A stretch of DNA of 64,000 bases from Branchipolynoe longqiensis (GCA_030323885.1 CM059191.1:1178001-1242000); one strand, 5' to 3'. Shown: positions 44,265 to 55,938, numbered from the stretch's first letter. A program made the numbers and translations. Notes: generated by a model from the sequence alone, not told the origin.

Positions 44265-47003
44265 CTCAGGCTTTCCTCCCTTCGGGCCAGGCTTGCCTTT
44301 GGCGGAGCCCCCCTTACTAGCGCCTTCTGGGCCTCCAGGCGGGTTCTTCGCCATCTCCTTCAGGGTCGACCCGCAACCTCCAACCGCTATCTGTAAGAGT
44401 GGTTAAGGTTTTATGTCAGCGCGCAGTGAACACACAAAATGGGGTGCCTCAAGAACTAATCTGACTGTGGAGGGTGATGATGTCACCAAAACAGGATTGC
44501 ATAGCATTTGTATAATTCAGGACAGGAGGCGGACTACATAGTATGGCAATTTATTCAAGAAGGAACAGTGAGTAATGTGTAGAGTCAATTGAGGTAAGAG
44601 TAACAAGTGAATGGTAGGTAGGAGATCATAATTAAGTGGTATATGTCAAGTTAAGGCAATGTAGTAATATCTTAACGAGTTCAAATGTCAGATCGAGGTA
44701 AAGTCATGTATGTCATTAGAGTCTTAAGTGACCCGGGCCTCAACCTCAGTCGATGATAGTTGGGTGGGTGGGACGGTGAAGGTAGGTCTTGTCGGTGCGG
44801 TGGTAGGAGGAGAAGTGGTCGAGTTGATGGGGAGGCGGAAGGGAGGAAGGGGGCGGGGAGGTACCAGCGGAGGGACCAGCGGGGGAACCAGCGGCAGGGG
44901 GAGAGGAGTTGTGGTGACATCTGGAGGAATGGGATGGGTGAGGGTAGGGGACCGGTGGCGGCATCTGGGTGGGTAATGGTGTAAAAAGGGGGGAGGGGGG
45001 CGGTAGGGCCGGGGGAGGGGAGGTCGTCCACCTCCCCCGAATTACCCATATTGCCAAATGCAATATGGACAATCAGAGCATTCGGTATCTAAATTTAAAA
45101 ATATATATATATCAAGCCAAAATTGCTAGAGTATTGTTGTATAGACCTGGTGTACGTTTTGGGCAGGCTCACTTTCGCGTAGCCACGGCCGTAAGATACA
45201 CTCGGAATTAGGGCGCATGCGCCGTGACAGTGCCATACGTTTAGACCGCCAGGCTACGCGTACGGCTGACGTACGCGTAGCCTCTGCCTTTATTTAACGA
45301 CCCCTTTAGAGCATATTGATTTTTGTATCATCGGCTATTGGACGTCAACCATATGGTCATTCTGACATATTTCTTTGGAGGAAACCCGCTGCCACCACAT
45401 ACACTATTCTTCCTGATAAGCAGCAAGGGGTCTTTTATACGCACTTTCCCACAGACAGGACAGCACATAGCCTTTGATGAACCAGTTGTGGACCACTGGT
45501 TGGAACGGAAAATAGCCTAAACTGCAAATGTGTCCACTGAGCAGATTCGATAGGATGACCGACAGCTTCACAGGTGGACACTCTACCGCCTGGGCTACGT
45601 CCCGCTCCCCCGCATTTGGTAAATAAACACAGGCGAGTGCCGCTTGTAGTAGCGAGACGCGGTGGGTGATTCGGCAACACACAGATGGAACAAATAGATA
45701 AGAGTAAAATAAAAGACGCTGTTATTGTACATGTGATACTTTAAAGTTGCATAGTCCGATGGTTTTGAATTTCTGTATTTTTCTGAGATAAATATATTAG
45801 ATCGATCACTAGTATCTACTTTACATTAGTTCAAAGTGACTTTTATTTTAAATGGGAAACTTTTGAGATATTTTGAGTGCAAACATGGAAAATTACTTTT
45901 GGCAAGCTTGCCAAAACTCTGACACCATAGACTTCTGCAGTAACAGGTTATGTTCAATTGACTCAGTATTGCCTTCTACGCAGAAACAAATGCTTAATAA
46001 GTGCATCAGTATCTAAATTAGATATGTAAAATAAAATCTAGATAATTGGTTTTGTTTTGAAAATTTGATATTTCATCAGACTATGCAGCTTTGGTCGCAA
46101 TGCGAAGCATTGCTTTTGATGCGAGGAGAGGAAGAGACCCTCCCCCGACCCGCGCCGTCCCGCTGCTTTCTCACCTCGGCAGACGGCGCGGCGCGCCCCC
46201 ACCTCCCCCCGACCCCTCTGCCGCGCAGCACTCGCGCCTCACCCGACGCCCGCTGCTCGCCACCTCTCGCCCTCCCCCGGGCCGGCAGCATTCACACCTC
46301 ACCCGCTGTCGCCCCTCCCCCTTCCCTTATAAGGTCGCCCGCCGGCCTCCCTCAGGCACTCGCCCTCCTGCCGTCTCCCAGCTCTCTGCCTTTTTCACCA
46401 CCCACACACCCTACACTCCTTACACACTTTCCTCCTCCAGTGGTGGAGGGCTCCTCGGCACCCCCTCACTCCACTGACACTTGATGAACTCAACTTCACT
46501 TCTATTACCCTGCTCCTCATGAGCCTTTCTACTTTCTCCATTTATTTATTGCTTATTTACTTGCACTGTTGAGCCTTACCTTCTTCCATTATTGCTTATT
46601 TAATTACACTGTTGCTCTCTGAACCTGCTTCCTCTGTATGCTCTGAGGCGTAAATAAACGCCTTATTTTCCACCCCCGCCTTGTCTTCTTCCTTTTCGCG
46701 CATCAATGTGTATGGGTTTCAGTTCAAATTGCAGGGGGGGGGGGAGGAGGTTTGGGGGGGGGGGGGCTGGGATGGAGTTTTTTTTTGGGGGTGGGTGGGG
46801 GGGGGGGGGGAGATTGAGAGCAGACTGACTCACCTTCCAGATACGCATGACAAAACTGTAGGCCATCAGGACGTAGTCCACGTGATATGCCGAGCCCCGC
46901 CCGGAGATCTCCGCCATCAGAAGGTGCGCGCGCATCAGGCCCTCCAACTGGCGCACGTGACAAAGGTCAGCCAGGGTCATGGACATATTGGTCGGTAGCA
47001 AGC
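44265..47003 (-). CDS. Two exons of an unidentified minus-strand gene
   Basis: Exon a, 47003-46834 (170 nt): acceptor CCGCAG and donor CTGGAAG|GTGAGTC. It reads NMSMTLADLCHVRQLEGLM, then RAHLLMAEISGRGSAYHVD and YVLMAYSFVMRIWK, an amphipathic helical segment. Exon b, 44390-44265 (126 nt): acceptor CTCTTACAG and donor CCTGAG|GTATGC. It reads STLKEMAKNPPGGPEGASKG followed by a GKPGPKGGKPE linker. Exon a ends on a full codon and exon b starts on one, so they join in frame. The style of exon a recalls large helical-repeat axonemal proteins of the CFAP type, but I cannot name it. The remaining exons lie to both sides, outside or undetected. The intron holds a SINE-B, a TTAA MITE, a G-rich tract and a GC-rich cassette. 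Confidence 0.55.
44720..45050 (+). repeat. G-rich low-complexity tract
   Basis: Purine-rich on +, with repeated GGGACCAGCGGGGG-type words near 44868-44895. Long frames on both strands are compositional. Confidence 0.7.
45287..45608 (-). mobile_element. SINE-B, full length
   Basis: It has the reverse head GGGACGTAGCCCAGGCGGTA and the complete body shared with 39913-40243. It lies in the intron of the minus-strand gene, in the same sense. Confidence 0.82.
45742..46092 (+). mobile_element. TTAA-type MITE, uninterrupted
   Basis: The ends are AAAGTTGCATAGTCCGATGG and CATCAGACTATGCAGCTTT, 351 bp. It is the reference copy for the element split at 3709-4573. It includes TTTTGGCAAGCTTGCCAAAA, a palindrome. 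Confidence 0.8.
46130..46680 (+). promoter_or_regulatory. GC/CT-rich cassette with TATA box and poly(A) signal
   Basis: An abrupt C-rich island in AT-rich DNA, with a TATA-like CCCTTATAAGG (46324-46334). About 320 bp later there is GGCGTAAATAAACGCC, which contains AATAAA (46654-46659) inside a small hairpin. This could be a solo LTR, the regulatory end of a retroelement, or a processed-gene relic. No terminal TG/CA pair was established. Confidence 0.4.
46733..46812 (+). repeat. G-run tract
   Basis: Homopolymer G runs broken by a few T, next to exon a of the minus-strand gene. On that strand it is a C-rich tract just downstream of the donor. Confidence 0.85.
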
Positions 47004-47329
47004 CTGCGGTGGACACATAAAGACACATTACCGTTTTCAGTGCTTAGATCCGTTATCATCATTCGCGAGAGGACAGTGAGGGGAATGTGTGTGTGATTAT
47101 TATAATGCGTTTAATGGTATTTATTCATCACAATCGAACACTTGTGTGCGCCGAGGCATGGATCAATCGTAGAATATGATATTTCCATTGGCAGGACACA
47201 ATAGTGGCAATAGGGCACCCTGACATGGCTATAATAGACCTTTTCACAATGGCAGTGAAAACTGGTGGATTTATCTGATTGTTCATAGCACATGGATGAT
47301 GAGGTATAGGACATATGTGCTAATAGAAT

Positions 47330-47730
47330 TCATTTTAGTATCATTAATAAAAAGACATGGATATTGACTATGACTACCTCTTAGTCTTATGTATTCTCAT
47401 GTATTCATTTTGATGTATTAAATTAGTGAGATCTGGACTGGGAATAGCTATTATGCGCTGCAAATAATAGTTATTTCTTATATCTTTCCATGAGCTGGAG
47501 ACTGACTACTAATAGTAATACATTTGATGTATTTCCATGAATAATTAATTTTGATGTATTTACAGGAGTTGGGATATTGACTTGGAATAACTCTTATGTA
47601 TCCAATAAAGGATTAATTTTGATATCCTAATAAGTTATAGGAGCTCGATATGGACTAGGAATACGTCTTATGTACTGCGATATAGAATTAATGTTTATAT
47701 CATTAATGGAACTGGATACTGACTAGCAGT
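47330..47730. repeat. Degenerate ~80-90-bp tandem repeat
   Basis: Diverged units contain ATTTTGATGTATT, GGACTGGGAATA-like and CTTATGTA words, four or five times. Confidence 0.5.
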
Positions 47731-48180
47731 ACATATGTACTCGCGCAAATAACGCTCTCCTGCAGATCTTCACACAAGTATATATGACGAAGCATACGCT
47801 GGGAGAGTGATCTGAAGTATCAATGTATCACCATACAGTGTCTATTTCTATTCAAAACATTGTTTGAGGTGGGCAATAAAGAAATATCACGTTGAAAAAT
47901 ATCTACAAGAAATTGCAATCAAGCAATGTACAAACACACACAAAAATTTCTATTTTTTAAATGCATCTAGACATAATTTAAATACAAATAAAAATTGGTA
48001 CGAATTAAATGGTAAGTGAACATTAAAATAATATTTTAATTTCTTTTTAGATTTGCAACTGCAGATAACTGGCATATCATTAGCAATGTGGCTTACGGGA
48101 AACGGTTCTGTGTAAAACTAATGTAGCTACAAAAGAATTAAAAGCAAGCATACCATGCTTATGCAACAGATTGAAAAAGA
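47731..48180. other. AT-rich DNA, nothing recognised
   Basis: No supported gene or repeat. Confidence 0.4.
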
Positions 48181-48430
48181 GAAGTGAATGCGAGTTGTGG
48201 CGTGGAGTGGGTTGTGAAAGTGGAAGCCTGTGTCAAGATGGGGACTCAAACCCGAAATATTCCATTCCAAGGCGGCGCCATCACCATTACCTCAACTAGA
48301 CTGCTTGAATCAATCAAACAGTAATTACCCTATCCTGGCGTGATAACCCCTTATTTGATGAGGGGAGTGCAGGGCTCTCCCCATGGCACTCGCTCCGTTG
48401 GAATTTTACACCTGAGAGTATATATAGTAT
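48180..48430 (-). mobile_element. tRNA-derived SINE fragment
   Basis: GGGGACTCAAACCCGAAATAT is followed by GGCGGCGCCATCACCATTAC and CTCAACTAGACTGCTTG, a tRNA-like head in reverse with a diverged B box. Confidence 0.45.
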
Positions 48431-48483
48431 CGGCAGTCCATGTACCCATTTACAGCTAAAGAATGATTAAATTGTGCACTCAT

Positions 48484-48643
48484 GTACAGTCAAATCTCAT
48501 TAACTGAGACTGCTTTGTTCTCAGAACCCAAATGTTGGATTAATGAGATAGTGAGATAAACAAAGTTTATGAATGCATTAGTTGGATAGGATAGTCAGAT
48601 TTCTGGATTAAACAGGGTCGGACTAATGCGAGTTGACTGTATG
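48484..48643. mobile_element. Tigger-type MITE (ACAGTCAAATCTC ends)
   Basis: The ends TACAGTCAAATCTCATTAACT and CTAATGCGAGTTGACTGTA form an imperfect inverted pair flanked by TA. It differs in sequence from the ACAGTAAAACCTC family. Confidence 0.65.
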
Positions 48644-48671
48644 TTGTCTAATTCAACAAACCTGACAGCTT

Positions 48672-48863
48672 ACTGCGCACCTTATCGATACCATATACAA
48701 CTAGCTATCCTATTCAATTACTGCGCACCTTATTGACACCATATATAACTAGCTATCCTATTCAATTACTGCGCACCTTATTGACACCATATATAACTAG
48801 CTATCCTATTCAATTACTGTGCACCTTATCGACACCATATATAACTAGCTATCCTATTCAATT
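48672..48863 (+). repeat. 48-bp tandem repeat, four units
   Basis: Units run from ACTGCGCACCTTATTGACAC to ATATATAACTAGCTATCCTA and TTCAATT, nearly identical to each other, so the array expanded recently. Confidence 0.92.
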
Positions 48864-49155
48864 AACCTTAAAATGCATGTAGTTTGAATCTGTCTTACTT
48901 AATAATAACGTTTTTATTTTAACACGTGGTTTTGAATAATAAAAGTGATATTATTTTGTTAATGTCTTTATAGTCCTAACAAAATGTAAATATTTAGGTT
49001 GGTTGGTTGTTGGGGTTTTACGAGCAAATATTTAGGTGTAAATATTTAGGTGAATATAAATTCAGACAGGTTTCTTCTAGTGTGATATGTGCTTGAAGTG
49101 GTCTAAGAATGTGATAAGAAATATAATAAATAAGCCTTGATAACAGATGTTTTAT

Positions 49156-49512
49156 TAAAGCTGCCTAGTCCGATGAAGCATCGACATTTTTAAACCAAAA
49201 CAGTTATCTAGATTTTATTCTACATATCTAACTTAGGCACATATGAACTTATTGAACATTTGTTTCTGTTTAGAAGAGGATACTAGGCCAATTTAATAGA
49301 ACCTGTTACTGCAGAAGCCTATGGTGATAGAGTTTTGGCGTGCTTGCCAAAACTAATTTGACATGTTTGCACGTCAAATATCTCAAAAGTTAGCCATATA
49401 AAATAAAAGTTACTTCAAACTAAAGTAAAGTAGATTATTATGATCAATCTAATATATTTATCTCAGAAACTGGACAGAAACTCAAAACCATTGGACTATG
49501 CAGCTTTAAAAG
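49156..49512 (-). mobile_element. TTAA-type MITE
   Basis: TTAAAGCTGCCTAGTCCGATG and TTGGACTATGCAGCTTTAA form the ends, with TTAA on both sides. It is the reverse orientation of 45742-46092. Confidence 0.82.
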
Positions 49513-49739
49513 CTCACCAGATAGTGTCGGAGTCTTATATAAATAAGTGCTATACCACAAACGCCAAACTTACTGTCCATGTCATCTGAAACACTGTCAG
49601 CTATTAACGAAGTAATTGGCATCGTAATTGCATTAGTATAAAGTAGTAATCCATTAAAGGCGCATAGTATAGATTAGCTGGACCGGAACTGTCCTCCCGA
49701 CAAATGCTCTCCAGCATAGCTTCACATAGTTCTCTGTTT

Positions 49740-49920
49740 GTTGTTGGTGAATTAGTTAATTAAGCAGGGGAAATTTCAATCGCAGATGATTGGTCTTCCT
49801 CATTCCACTGCTCCTTGTCCTGTCCTAATAATGCCGAACACCTGGCTAGGAAGCGACAAGTATCAATTTTTACGTCATTGGTTTGACTCAACCAGGCTTC
49901 CACCCGTGAGTTCGAATCCC
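49740..49920 (-). mobile_element. SINE-A variant, partial
   Basis: TTAAGCAGGGGAAATTTCAATC and GGTCTTCCTCATTCCACTGC, then the SINE-A body in reverse up to TTGGTTTGACTCAACCAGG. It shares the variant 3' part with 30757-30990. Confidence 0.72.
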
Positions 49921-49999
49921 ACTGTAAAATATTCAGATATTCGCATAGGGGGAATGCAAATGTTCTATTACTGATCGGTGTACGTGACCAGGTGCATAT

Positions 50000-50400
50000 A
50001 TGTATATATGTGGGTTGGTGGTGCCTGAGTGGGATGTAAATAGACATAGTGGTGCTGGCAGGTCTGGGTGTGATTGCACTCAGGGCCTAATCCCTCTGCT
50101 GGGATAGAGATCACCACACTCAAAGGTCAAGGTTGGTGGTGGCCATGGGGCCATACAGCTTGCAGTGGTGGGCAGACCACTGGTATCCATGGGGACCAGG
50201 AATGCTGGATCCCTATTGGTAGGGCCATGAATGCTTGTTTCCCATTGGGGGAAAGGGGTGGGGTGATACTCTACAATGAACCCATGTAACCATATAAATA
50301 ACAAACCAGAGGGCTGGGCTCTCTCTTCATCTTTACACTTTATTCTCTTCCTTTCTCTTTGTCTGTATTGATTTCACCCTAGCCTGCCTACACAACCACA
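50000..50400. other. Unassigned DNA
   Basis: Moderately GC-rich and without a recognised family. Short frames on both strands show no domain. Confidence 0.35.
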
Positions 50401-50404
50401 GATT

Positions 50405-50480
50405 TGAGCATTGGACTTTACACCACGACCTACCAACACGGGAGATGGACGCTCAACTCATTCGGCTGTCCCGTCTGGTT
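50405..50480 (-). mobile_element. SINE-A head fragment
   Basis: CACGACCTACCAACACGGGAG, ACGCTCAACTCATTCGGC and TGTCCCGTCTGG are the tRNA-like head in reverse. Confidence 0.7.
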
Positions 50481-50959
50481 TAACTGTTAGATAACTAAGT
50501 ATGTGCTAGATTAGTGATATGGAGAGTGTTCTGCAGTAAGACTATGCTATTCCTAAATAGCTTGTTTGTAGAAAGGTTTGAGAACTGGCCGACTTTCTCA
50601 ATTCTTTAGATATTGGTGTATGTATTTATGATGAAATTCTGAAGATGCATTCAAAATCGGTCAGATGTAACAATTACAACTGTAAATAATAGAGACACAA
50701 TGAATAAAGCAGCGAATTTGGAAATGTGGGCATTTGAGCGAAATTATGGGATCTACTGCATTTTAAAAGAGCAGAAATGTTAACTCAAGTAGGGGACGAA
50801 AGCTTTTTCAAACAGGTGCCCGATAAATAATTTAATATATTTTTTCAACTCATAAGTAGCAGGTAAATATGAAGATAATAATAATGAAACATTTATATAG
50901 TACCCGATCCAGCAAGCCGTTATCAGGTGCTTTACATAACAAACAAATATACAGCCACG

Positions 50960-51115
50960 TATATATGCACGCATATATGCAGGTGTAAGGAAAGAGCACT
51001 GTCGTGCCCCCGGTGTTTGCGGGGGAACTCACGTATTTACGCACGCGTATATGCGGGTGTAAGGAAAGCGCACTGTGCTGCCACCCGGTGTTTTGCGGGG
51101 GAACTCGCCACTGAT
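50960..51115 (+). repeat. Direct duplication of ~70 bp
   Basis: GTGTAAGGAAAGAGCACTGT with GGTGTTTGCGGGGGAACTC (50982-51030) recurs as GTGTAAGGAAAGCGCACTGT with GGTGTTTTGCGGGGGAACTC (51056-51107). Confidence 0.75.
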
Positions 51116-51626
51116 TTACGGGACTGCCACCGGGTGGCGCTTGATGATGTGCACAACCTACGAGCATTCCCCGCCCGCCGCAATCGGCTCGCAACACTGC
51201 TACACTATAGACCTACTAAGATTTTTAATTTTTACTCATTTTCTATCTTTTTATTTTTCGGTAGGGCACTTGGCCCAGCCAGATGCATTGTACGACTTGG
51301 TTTTGTAATAAATGATGTATCGACCATACGAGTGTTATGTTGTGCACCCATTACAGCAAAATAAATTTCACCTAGTTAAAAGCAGATTTAAACAAATGTG
51401 TCTTAAGACCTTTTTTAAAAGCACCAACAGATTTACAATCAGTGATATATCCTGGCAGAGCATTGAAGATGTATCTGAAGAATATATTTTGCTTCTTAAA
51501 TTAAGAATTCATGTGCTGATTTCATTTACACAGCCTTTCACCACTTTTTCTAATGGTTTCTGTTTCACCCCTACTCGGCGTGGGGGTGAATCTTTTATCT
51601 AAGCTCTTGCCACCATCACTCTTCAT

Positions 51627-51940
51627 AGTATAGTTAGACGAATCTTACCTGGGTACAGATGATGGATAACTCTTGTTTTCCCGAGGTACAAGCCTCGGAT
51701 AGTCGTGGGCTAGGGAGAAGGAAGCAACATCCGGGTTCAGCAATCTTCACCTAATTATTCAGGATAAAAATGAGCTTAATGATTGGAACTCCTAATGTTT
51801 TCTTTTTGGCACAAGCAAACGTAACAGTCGTGGCAGGGTGTGGTGGGCGGGCCCTAGCCCATGACTATCCGAGGCTTGTACCTCGGGAAAACAAAAGTTA
51901 TCCATCATCTGTACCCAGGTAAGATTCGACTAACTATACT
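51627..51940 (-). repeat. Terminal module 3 (inverted-repeat, 314 bp) abutting DIRS-3
   Basis: The ends are AGTATAGTTAGACGAATCTT and GATTCGACTAACTATACT. The inner arms carry TTACCTGGGTACAGATGATGG and CCCGAGGTACAAGCCTCGG with its hairpin. It meets the recombinase-side end of DIRS-3 (ATTTTACCTC at 51941) with no base between. Its stretch at 51712-51744 corresponds to the complement of 56411-56442, just inside the DIRS-3 5' end. Both share the variant GCAACATCCGG. Confidence 0.85.
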
Positions 51941-52079
51941 ATTTTACCTCGGTACAACACCTCGATTACTCGAGGCCGAGGGAGACCTTTACACAGCCTC
52001 ATTTTTATCCTCAATTAACTGATGAACATAGTAATGTTTCAGTTGTAAATTCCAATTTTGTCAATTCTCATACATCTTC

Positions 52080-52687
52080 TTAGTTGGTGAGTAGGCGGGT
52101 TGCAACCCCGCTCGTCTTCTCTAGTCGTTTGTTGCAATGTTTAACCAACGACCTTGCCGTCTTGCATCCGGCATGTGCTAGGATTCTCTTCAGTGAGATT
52201 CCCAACTGTCTCGCCTTCGAGACCATAGCACCTCTTGTAGAGTGCGAAGCATAGCATCCTGTGTCGACGCCTGCTGACTTGAGCACGTGAATCGTCCATC
52301 TGGCGAGCGTGTCTCTGGAGAAAGCCTTATGTGGCTTTATGAAGCTTACCAAAAGCTGTCTGGAATTACGTATTCCTTTTATCTTGGATATATATAAGCA
52401 CTAATGGCTGACACTACACAAAGTTTCCTGTCATGTGGGAAACTATTTAAATGAATCGAGGAGAGGGGATCTCTTGTACTGTTTGATTTTAATAATTTGT
52501 CCAAATCAAACGTGGCCTCCCTGTCATCAATGTCTAGGCCAGTAAGTAAAAGGGCAACAATTGTTTGGGCCCTATGACCGGTTACCAAAAGTAACAGTAC
52601 AGCTAATTTGTAGCCTAGCTGTTTAATAGATAGATGTCTATTACTAGGCCATTTTTGGAATAACTTAAATACCCTGAGACATCCCAA
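52080..52687 (-). pseudogene. DIRS-3 tyrosine recombinase, catalytic Tyr lost
   Basis: From 52687 down: [20 protein letters not shown] (Arg) and ATFDLDKLLKSN. Then, after a frame change near 52380, [37 protein letters not shown] (HxxR) and ILAHAGCKTARSLVKHCNKR. The Trp of HAGW and the nucleophile Tyr of HYNK are both Cys here, so strand cleavage would be abolished. Confidence 0.78.
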
Positions 52688-52689
52688 AA

Positions 52690-54035
52690 CCTATTATACT
52701 ATGGTTTCGGAGGGTTTCTTTCATCTACTGATCTCATGAAACAATGAAGAACTTTGTGTTTCCCAATTATTTCTCCGTCAATCCTTGGTAAGATGACCGA
52801 TAGTGATCATTGAGCTGCATTGATGGCTCCATAACCTAATCCATCATCCTCCATCATTCGTAAGAGGCGGACTACCTCGGCAATGGATGGTTCCATTGGC
52901 TTAACTTTATGTATTAAACAATAAATGCCCCATTTGTTTTGTGGATGGCATAAAAATTATTTATGTAACTTGTTATTCTTTCTTGATTCAAACAAATCAA
53001 TTTGTTGAACCAATATCATCATTTAATGACCAGTCCAAATGATCATGGAAAGGTCTACTGTTCCTGTCTGGCAATGTCTTCTGACTACCTGGTATGTAAG
53101 GTACCGTAAGCCAAACTTCATTATTCTTTGGCCAAGTCCAGATTAGCTTTGCTATTTTATTACCTGGTCTGGACATAGTCCATCCCATTTTTCGAAAGTA
53201 TGCCATTGCAGTTGTTTTTGTCTATCAGAATTCTGACATGGAAATTCCGGTATGCATACTAAACTGCATAGACCTAATTAAACTGGTCTAAGCTCCAGAT
53301 GATTGATATGATCTGAAATTTTGTCGTCTAGTCCTCGGCGCCCCGTTGCGATGTTTTCACAGTGAGGACATCATCCTTCTAGAGAAACAACTTGTAACTA
53401 CAGTGTTAGGTATTCCCATACACATAATATTCAGAGATGAATTAACATGTTGAAATCATCATTCAATATGGTTTAGACGTTCTGTAGACAAAGACATCTT
53501 TGTTTCAAAATTTCCTAGTTCTGTGCTAAGTTCTTGTCTGATTTTATGTGATCTTAGCCATATAAGATGGCGGGGGCATATGAGATCATATTGCCTATCA
53601 ACAACGCGACCTGCCTAATGTATGGCCTCATTAATCGTAGCAAGCTTAGCGCAGTATCTTTAACCTCGTCTATTTTCTGTGTGATCACCACAGTCCCTTT
53701 ATGCGCCATCAATGAGAAGATGGATTTAACACTTTAGTAAAATAGCGAGGGTCATAAGCTAACCCATTGGGCACCCTAATGAATTCATACAGTTGTGCAT
53801 TCCAAATAAATCTTAGAAATTTGTTAAATCCCCTTTGAACTTGGTTTTGTGTAAAATGCATCTCTCAGATGTACACTCCTCAGCCAAGCACCCTTTGAAA
53901 TTAAATCTGGTGCTGTTTCTAGTGACAACATTTTGTAGAAATGTTTATTCGAAAAACAAAGGAAATTGTTTCCTGTAAATTGCGTAAAGGCTTCCACTAT
54001 ACTCAGAATAGTCAAATTATACCAATTTGCCAATT
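52690..54035 (-). pseudogene. DIRS-3 RNase H and RT relics
   Basis: Fragments in several frames are recognisable. RNase H region: MAYFRKMGWTMSRPGNKIAK and PYIPGSQKTLPDRNSRPFHD. RT region: MLSLETAPDLISKGAWLRSV and HLRDAFY. The latter is the degraded SVDLQDAYY motif with the catalytic Asp replaced by His. Many indels are present. Confidence 0.7.
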
Positions 54036-54272
54036 AGTTAAATTTTTCGTGTAAAACCTGTTTCCTTGGCCGCCTGAGTTTGCGTTACAAACTGTACTTG
54101 TTCTCTTCTGAGATGTAGCCGTGAGCATCTGCTCCAGCTTCATGAGCCGCTCCTCCAGCCCAGCAGGGCTGGAATGTGGCCCGCTTTCCTCACCCGACAA
54201 CGGGTGTAACGGGGAGGCTTCAGCTGTTACCCCATTGACTATTCCCTCTTGCTTACTGCATTTCGTAGCCAT
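54012..54272 (-). pseudogene. DIRS-3 Gag N-terminus
   Basis: MATKCSKQEGIVNGVTAEA at 54272 aligns with the MATKRSKRGAAAAEG start of DIRS-2. GPHSSPAGLEERLMKLEQML follows. The basic serine tract and the conserved helices are missing, and the frame passes straight into RT remains, so most of Gag is deleted. Confidence 0.65.
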
Positions 54273-54374
54273 AGTATGCCTCAGGTCAGAAACCTGAAAC
54301 GCTCAATGAAAATTTACAGCATTATTGACAAGCTGTCTTTGACTTGCACACAATAAAATGGGGTCGATGGCAAC

Positions 54375-54712
54375 ATAGTATGTTTATGTCCTAGAAAGAA
54401 TCTAAGGTCAAATCAGGACGGATACTGACTTGCGACCGTGCGCACTCCTGGGAATTTTGTAGTGCTGACCCACTGAGAAAAAAACCAGGCCACCAGCAAA
54501 ATAACCCGATACCCACTCAGTTACATATTGAGGCAAAAAATCCTTGTCCTATCCTAAACATGCTGAGCCTCACCTATTGTTAGGCTAGGAAGCGACCAGT
54601 AAGAATATTTTAACTCATTGGTTTGACACGACAAGGGTTCGAACCCATGACCCCATGATGTACCACATGGGAGATGGACGCTCTAACTCATTAGGTCATC
54701 CCGTCTGGTGTG
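54375..54712 (-). mobile_element. SINE-A inserted in the DIRS-3 5' region
   Basis: A reverse SINE-A from TTTATGTCCTAGAAAGAATC to the head GGAGATGGACGCTCTAACTC-ATTAGGTCATCCCGTCTGG. Confidence 0.82.
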
Positions 54713-54756
54713 AAGCAAATGTCACAACAGGTTAAGAAACCTCAGTGCATTCAGTG

Positions 54757-55720
54757 GTGTTGGATAACGTATTTACACCTTTCCAACACAAGTTGGAGAA
54801 TATGCTATGAACTCGGGGGTATGCCTACCAAAATTTTTGGGAAGTCCATCAAGAAACCCAGGATTAATCCTCATCCAAACATGACGTGGCTTCAGCCAAC
54901 TTTGCGCTCCGCTAGGGCACGAGCGGGTTAAACGTGAAGTGGCTTCAGCTAACATCGCTCTCCGTTTGTCAACGAGCTGCCTCAACATGATGTGGCATCA
55001 GCCAACATCCCTCTCAGTCCGGCAACGGACGCCTTAACATGATGTGGCTTCAGCCAACATCGCTCTCCGTTCAGGAACGGGTAACAAACATGCTGTGGCT
55101 CAAGCCACCACCGCTCTCCGCTTGGTCAGCGGCAGGTTAAAACATGATGAGGCTTCAGCCAATATCGCTTTCCGTTAGGCAACGGGAGGCATTAGCGTAA
55201 TGTGGCTTCAGCCAACATCGCTCTCCATTTTGGAACGGTTGAGACAACGGGATGTGGCTACAGCCATCATCACTCACCGCTCATCCAGGGCGGGTCAAAA
55301 AGTGATGAGGCTTCCGCCAACATCGCTCTCCATTAGCCAACGGGCGGCAAACCGTGATGCCATCATCACTCTCCGTTGCGCAATGGGCGGCTTAAACGGG
55401 ATGTGGCTTCAGCCAACATCGCTCTTCGTTCGGCCACGGGCAGCAATAACTGGTGTTGGAGAACATATTTACACCGTTCCAACACGGGCGTGTAAGCTAA
55501 TGTGTCACGTCGTAGGTGAACGGCATGGAAACCGAAACCAAATGAGGTGTAGGGACCAGTATATCGGTAGCCTCCCACACTCTGTCCCGTACACTTCTCC
55601 CTCCTGCGGCTACTACGCCAGCAAGTTGGAGAAAATGCTACGAAACTCGGAGGTACGCCCAAAAAATGTGGGGAATCCATAAAAGAAACCCAGGATAAAT
55701 TTCCAACGCGAATCCATAAA
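54757..55720 (-). repeat. Duplicated DIRS-3 leader enclosing a ~58-bp tandem array
   Basis: Leader blocks near 54757-54880 and 55452-55690 share GGTGTTGGA[T/G]AACGTATTTACACC-type sequence, an AAGTTGGAGAA-ATGCTA block and an AAGAAACCCAGGAT block. Between them (about 54880-55450) are some ten units of GATGTGGCTTCAGCCAACAT-CGCTCTCCGTT followed by a CAACGGGCGGC-like end. DIRS-1 and DIRS-2 have one leader block and no array. Confidence 0.75.
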
Positions 55721-55938
55721 AGAAACCCAGGAAAAATCCAAACCTAATGAGGCACCAGCCGACTTGTTGAAAAACTCTTACCTGTGATGTGGCAATCACC
55801 AACATCCACAAAAACAAAAGAGATGCAACTATGTTGAACAAGGAAAAGGTTGCAAAAACCTAAAGTTAATATTAGGCTAAACATGGCTTCAGCCAACCTT
55901 GCAGGAACATCACCGAGAATCCAGTTTAATAAACCCCT

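Noticed and set aside
44681..45072. Proline-rich frames on the - strand
   Set aside because: The complement of a G-rich low-complexity tract, with no splice-compatible boundaries linking it to the exons at 44265 or 46834.
46065..46484. 139-codon proline-rich frame and a 128-codon frame beside it
   Set aside because: A consequence of C-rich composition. Several frames are open at once and none shows a domain.
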